Shown here one piece after another: positions 61,693-64,000 of a DNA stretch of 64,000 nucleotides; the first letter of the stretch is position 1; every line of letters begins with the position of its first letter. The notes below the pieces were generated by a model. It was not told the DNA's origin. It ran no database searches and worked only from the letters and a program-made list of their open reading frames with translations. The translations under genes were made by a program, and so were the position numbers. The stretch is from Sphingomonas koreensis (lineage in GTDB: Bacteria; Pseudomonadota; Alphaproteobacteria; Sphingomonadales; Sphingomonadaceae), in the NCBI GenBank assembly GCA_006438735.1, contig RCZF01000001.1, positions 372,001 through 436,000 of the forward strand, given 5' to 3'.

Positions 61693-62613
61693 GTGCAGGA
61701 AATGAGGGCGATCTTGGTCCGTGCGTTCGGCGGACCCGACGTGCTGACACTCGCAACCCTCCCGGTGCCGGATTGCGGTCGGCGCGAGGTCCTCGTTCGC
61801 GTCCACGCCGCGGGAGTCGGACCATGGGATGCCTGGGTCCGCGGGGGCCACAGTGCTGTCGCGCAGCCATTGCCTCTCGTCCCAGGCTCTGACGTTTCGG
61901 GGATCGTCATCGAGGCTGGCTGCGACGTTGCCGGGTTTGCGCCCGGCGACGCGGTGTACGGCGCCACCAATGCGCGGTTCACCAACGGCTACGCCGAGGT
62001 CGCACCCTGCAATGTGACGATGATTGCGCGCAAACCGGGCGCGCTGTCGCACGTCCAGGCAGCGTCGGCCCCCGTCGTTGCCGTGACCGCATGGCAGATG
62101 CTGTTCGATCACGCGCGACTGACCCGAGGCGAGCGGGTACTCATCCACGGCGCGGGCGGCAATGTCGGCCGCTATGCCGTCCAGCTCGCGCGGCATGCCG
62201 GTCTTGAGATCCTGGTGAGTGCATCCCGGTCTGATCCCGGCTGGACGACCGACCACGGCGTCAACCGGGTGGTCGATATCGCCGCGCCCGACGACAGCGT
62301 TCGGGCCGTGATCGACCTGGTCGGCGGCGAAAGCCAATCCCAGCTCTTTGCGTGGTTGCGCGAGGGCGGACGCTTCATCTCGGCGGTCAGCCAGCCCGAC
62401 ACGGCGCTGGCATCCGCACGCGGCGTCGACGCTCAGTTCATTCTCGTGAATGTTCGAAACGATATTCTAAACGAGCTGGCTGCACTGTTCGAGGACGGCA
62501 CGCTCAAGCCGTGGGTCGGGGACATCCTCCCCTTGTCAGAGGCCCGCGCCGCCCATGAGATGTTGGCGGGGACCCGGACGCGGCAGCCGGGCAAGATTAT
62601 TCTTCGCCCTTGA
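61693..62613 (+). CDS. NADP-dependent quinone-oxidoreductase-like protein (MDR family)
   Basis: A 306-residue zinc-independent medium-chain reductase. AGGAG at 61681 favours the GTG at 61693 over the ATG at 61702. It has VRAFGGPDVLTLATLPVPDC, a GroES-like domain (VHAAGVGPWDAWVRGG, PLVPGSDVSGIV) and a Rossmann motif (LIHGAGGNVGRYAVQLARHA). Relatives reduce quinones with NADPH, often in oxidative stress. It lies between the FixJ-type regulator and the HWE kinase, on the same strand. Confidence 0.9.
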   Translation: MQEMRAILVRAFGGPDVLTLATLPVPDCGRREVLVRVHAAGVGPWDAWVRGGHSAVAQPLPLVPGSDVSGIVIEAGCDVAGFAPGDAVYGATNARFTNGYAEVAPCNVTMIARKPGALSHVQAASAPVVAVTAWQMLFDHARLTRGERVLIHGAGGNVGRYAVQLARHAGLEILVSASRSDPGWTTDHGVNRVVDIAAPDDSVRAVIDLVGGESQSQLFAWLREGGRFISAVSQPDTALASARGVDAQFILVNVRNDILNELAALFEDGTLKPWVGDILPLSEARAAHEMLAGTRTRQPGKIILRP

Positions 62614-62744
62614 GTGGCAAGCACGGCTGAAGCAGCGGTTCACTATCCTTATGTATAACGATCCCGCCCTCTGAACAGCAACTTCGGATAATACAGCTCC
62701 CGAAATAATGGCGACCATGCCCTGGCTAACTTCAGGAGCACGCC

Positions 62745-63389
62745 ATGCATCCCGCCGTCCCCTGTCCAGCAACGCCTCACCAAGCTGAGCCGCTGCTGTT
62801 GGTCGAGGAAATCAGTCACCGCGTCATCAATGAATACACGCAAGCGATTGCCGGCCTTCGCCTGGCGGCGCGGGGCGTTGCAAACGGCGAGGCGCAAACG
62901 GTATTGACCCAGGCGGCCGCACGGCTGCTGACTTTTGCCGACGCGCACCGGGCGCTCCAGGCGCCCATCGCGGACGGGACTGTCGATCTTGCCGACGCGC
63001 TCGCGCGACTGTGTGCGACGATGTCGGTCGCCCGCCTGCAAGAACGGGGCATCAAGCTTACGCTGTCGGCCGCCTCTCTGCCGCTGGCCGCCGGGCGGTG
63101 CTGGCGGGTCGCGCTGATCATCTCGGAGCTGATCACCAACAGCATGCGACACGGTTTGGCCGGTCGTCCCGGCAGCATCCGCGTCGAGCTCGATGTCGGC
63201 GATCCTGAAACGCGCTGCCGCGTGGTGGATGACGGCTGCAGTAAGCAGCCGATCAAGCCCGGCCGCGGCTTCGGCGTCGTGACCGGACTTGCCAGCGAGA
63301 TCGGCGGCGCGGTCGGATGGTGCTTCGGTCCCAGCGGGACGACCGTCGAACTAAGCTTCCCCAACACTGCCGCGGAGCAGGTCAAGTGA
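62745..63389 (+). CDS. Cytoplasmic HWE/HisKA_2-type sensor histidine kinase
   Basis: A 214-residue kinase with no N-terminal sensor or membrane region. Phospho-acceptor His lies in LLVEEISHRVINEY. The ATPase N-box is ALIISELITNSMRHGLAGRP and the G-box region VVDDGCS and GRGFGVVTGLASEIGG. It is of the HWE/HisKA_2 group common in Alphaproteobacteria, where it often feeds general stress signalling. AGGAG precedes the ATG. Its stop overlaps the GTG of the next gene, a cupin-catalase protein, so their expression is coupled. Confidence 0.9.
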   Translation: MHPAVPCPATPHQAEPLLLVEEISHRVINEYTQAIAGLRLAARGVANGEAQTVLTQAAARLLTFADAHRALQAPIADGTVDLADALARLCATMSVARLQERGIKLTLSAASLPLAAGRCWRVALIISELITNSMRHGLAGRPGSIRVELDVGDPETRCRVVDDGCSKQPIKPGRGFGVVTGLASEIGGAVGWCFGPSGTTVELSFPNTAAEQVK

Positions 63390-64000
63390 GCGCGCTTCGG
63401 CGGTGCGCGCGTATCGGCATGATCCCGCTGGTGTGCGCTGTTTTCGCGCCGGTTCGAGCCGAGACGGTCACGCCGGTCTTCCAGCATCAGCTTGAGAATG
63501 CGCCGGGCAAATCTTTCACGGTCGTTGAAGTCGATTTCGCCCCCGGCGCCAAGGCCGATCCCCACCGGCACGGTCAGGCCTTTGTCTTCGCATACGTCCT
63601 GTCAGGGAGCGTGCGGAGTCAACTCGCCGGCGAGCCGGCCCGGACCTACCGGGCGGGCGAGAGCTGGTTCGAGCCGCCCGGCGCGCATCACGTGTTGACC
63701 GAAAACATCAGCGCCACCGACCCGGCACGCCTGCTCGTGACCTTCGTCGCTGCGACCGGCCAGCCGCTGAAGATTAGTGATCATGCAGAAGGAAACCCGA
63801 CAATGTTACAGCATGCCGCTCCATCGGCCGGAATACCCGCTCGCCAGGTCGCCTTAGCGGCAGAGGCGGCGGCGCCGCCGCCGCAGAAAATGGTCGATGC
63901 CTTGTACAGCGCGTTCGGCGACAACCATTCTCGCGCCGTCCACGCAAAGGGGATCATGGCGGTGGGCACGTTTCAGCCATCGGCGTTGGCGAAAGGCCTG
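63386..64000 (+). CDS. Exported cupin fused to a catalase-type domain (partial)
   Basis: The frame opens at a GTG overlapping the kinase stop (GTGA) and stays open for 205 codons to the window edge. A signal-like segment (ARIGMIPLVCAVFAPVRA) is followed by a cupin domain (FTVVEVDFAPGAKADPHRHG, YVLSGSVRSQL, YRAGESWFEPPGAHH). After a linker (AAEAAAPPP), KMVDALYSAFGDNHSRAVHA then KGIMAVGTFQPSALAKGL match the N-terminus of SrpA-like catalases, including the RAVHAKG histidine. The C-terminal part lies outside the window. A cupin-catalase fusion is uncommon. Confidence 0.75.
   Translation, partial: MSALRRCARIGMIPLVCAVFAPVRAETVTPVFQHQLENAPGKSFTVVEVDFAPGAKADPHRHGQAFVFAYVLSGSVRSQLAGEPARTYRAGESWFEPPGAHHVLTENISATDPARLLVTFVAATGQPLKISDHAEGNPTMLQHAAPSAGIPARQVALAAEAAAPPPQKMVDALYSAFGDNHSRAVHAKGIMAVGTFQPSALAKGL

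Noticed and set aside
1..64000. CRISPR arrays, rRNA genes and prophage modules
   Set aside because: No regularly spaced direct repeats, no rRNA-like sequence and no phage structural proteins were seen. Mobile DNA is limited to the IS110 element and an integrase stub.

Overview
The window is high-GC DNA with short intergenic gaps and many Shine-Dalgarno-led starts. Its gene content points to an alphaproteobacterium of the Sphingomonadaceae, probably Sphingomonas or a close relative: a large TonB-dependent receptor with an Ala/Pro-rich N-terminus, secreted prolyl oligopeptidase, GlxA/LysR/XRE regulators, HWE and FixJ-type signalling proteins, and a BLUF photoreceptor. The assignment rests on protein resemblance recalled from known families, not on a database search.

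Layout. 1-5343: peptidase genes, a LuxR-type regulator and small conserved proteins. 5344-6960: an IS110-family insertion element with structured non-coding flanks. 7104-21385: an accessory region that mixes intact genes (GAF-GGDEF cyclase; ArsR/SDR, LysR/MFS and GlxA/hydrolase pairs) with decayed ones (fatty acid desaturase, SRAP peptidase, a frameshifted DUF2306 protein). 22022-42462: a large glycan utilisation locus. 42518-55186: orphaned or decayed genes (histidine kinase stub, integrase stub, GST, FAD monooxygenase, ABC ATPase) alongside intact housekeeping-like genes (CYTH-CHAD triphosphatase, BLUF protein, TrhO, alcohol dehydrogenase, three SDRs). 55239-64000: AraC regulators, a membrane HExxH protein, a histidine kinase/response regulator cluster, a quinone-reductase-like gene, an HWE kinase and a cupin-catalase fusion cut by the window edge.

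The centrepiece is the glycan locus. It encodes four different GH92 alpha-mannosidases, a GH125 exo-alpha-1,6-mannosidase, a GH2 and a GH43 glycosidase, a TonB-dependent receptor, a CutC protein and a ROK sugar kinase. All the hydrolases carry Sec or Tat-like export signals. The inferred scheme is outer-membrane uptake of alpha-mannose-rich oligosaccharides (N-glycan or fungal mannan type), periplasmic trimming to mannose, then cytoplasmic phosphorylation. Two promoters of the locus share an AT-rich CAATTGACAAA element. A ROK-family regulator that could once have controlled the locus is a pseudogene, so regulation may have changed recently.

At least ten genes are truncated, frameshifted or internally deleted, which suggests ongoing decay or repeated rearrangement outside the glycan locus. 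Starts were chosen by eye from ribosome binding sites, signal peptides and family length. No similarity search, structure prediction or folding computation was run.
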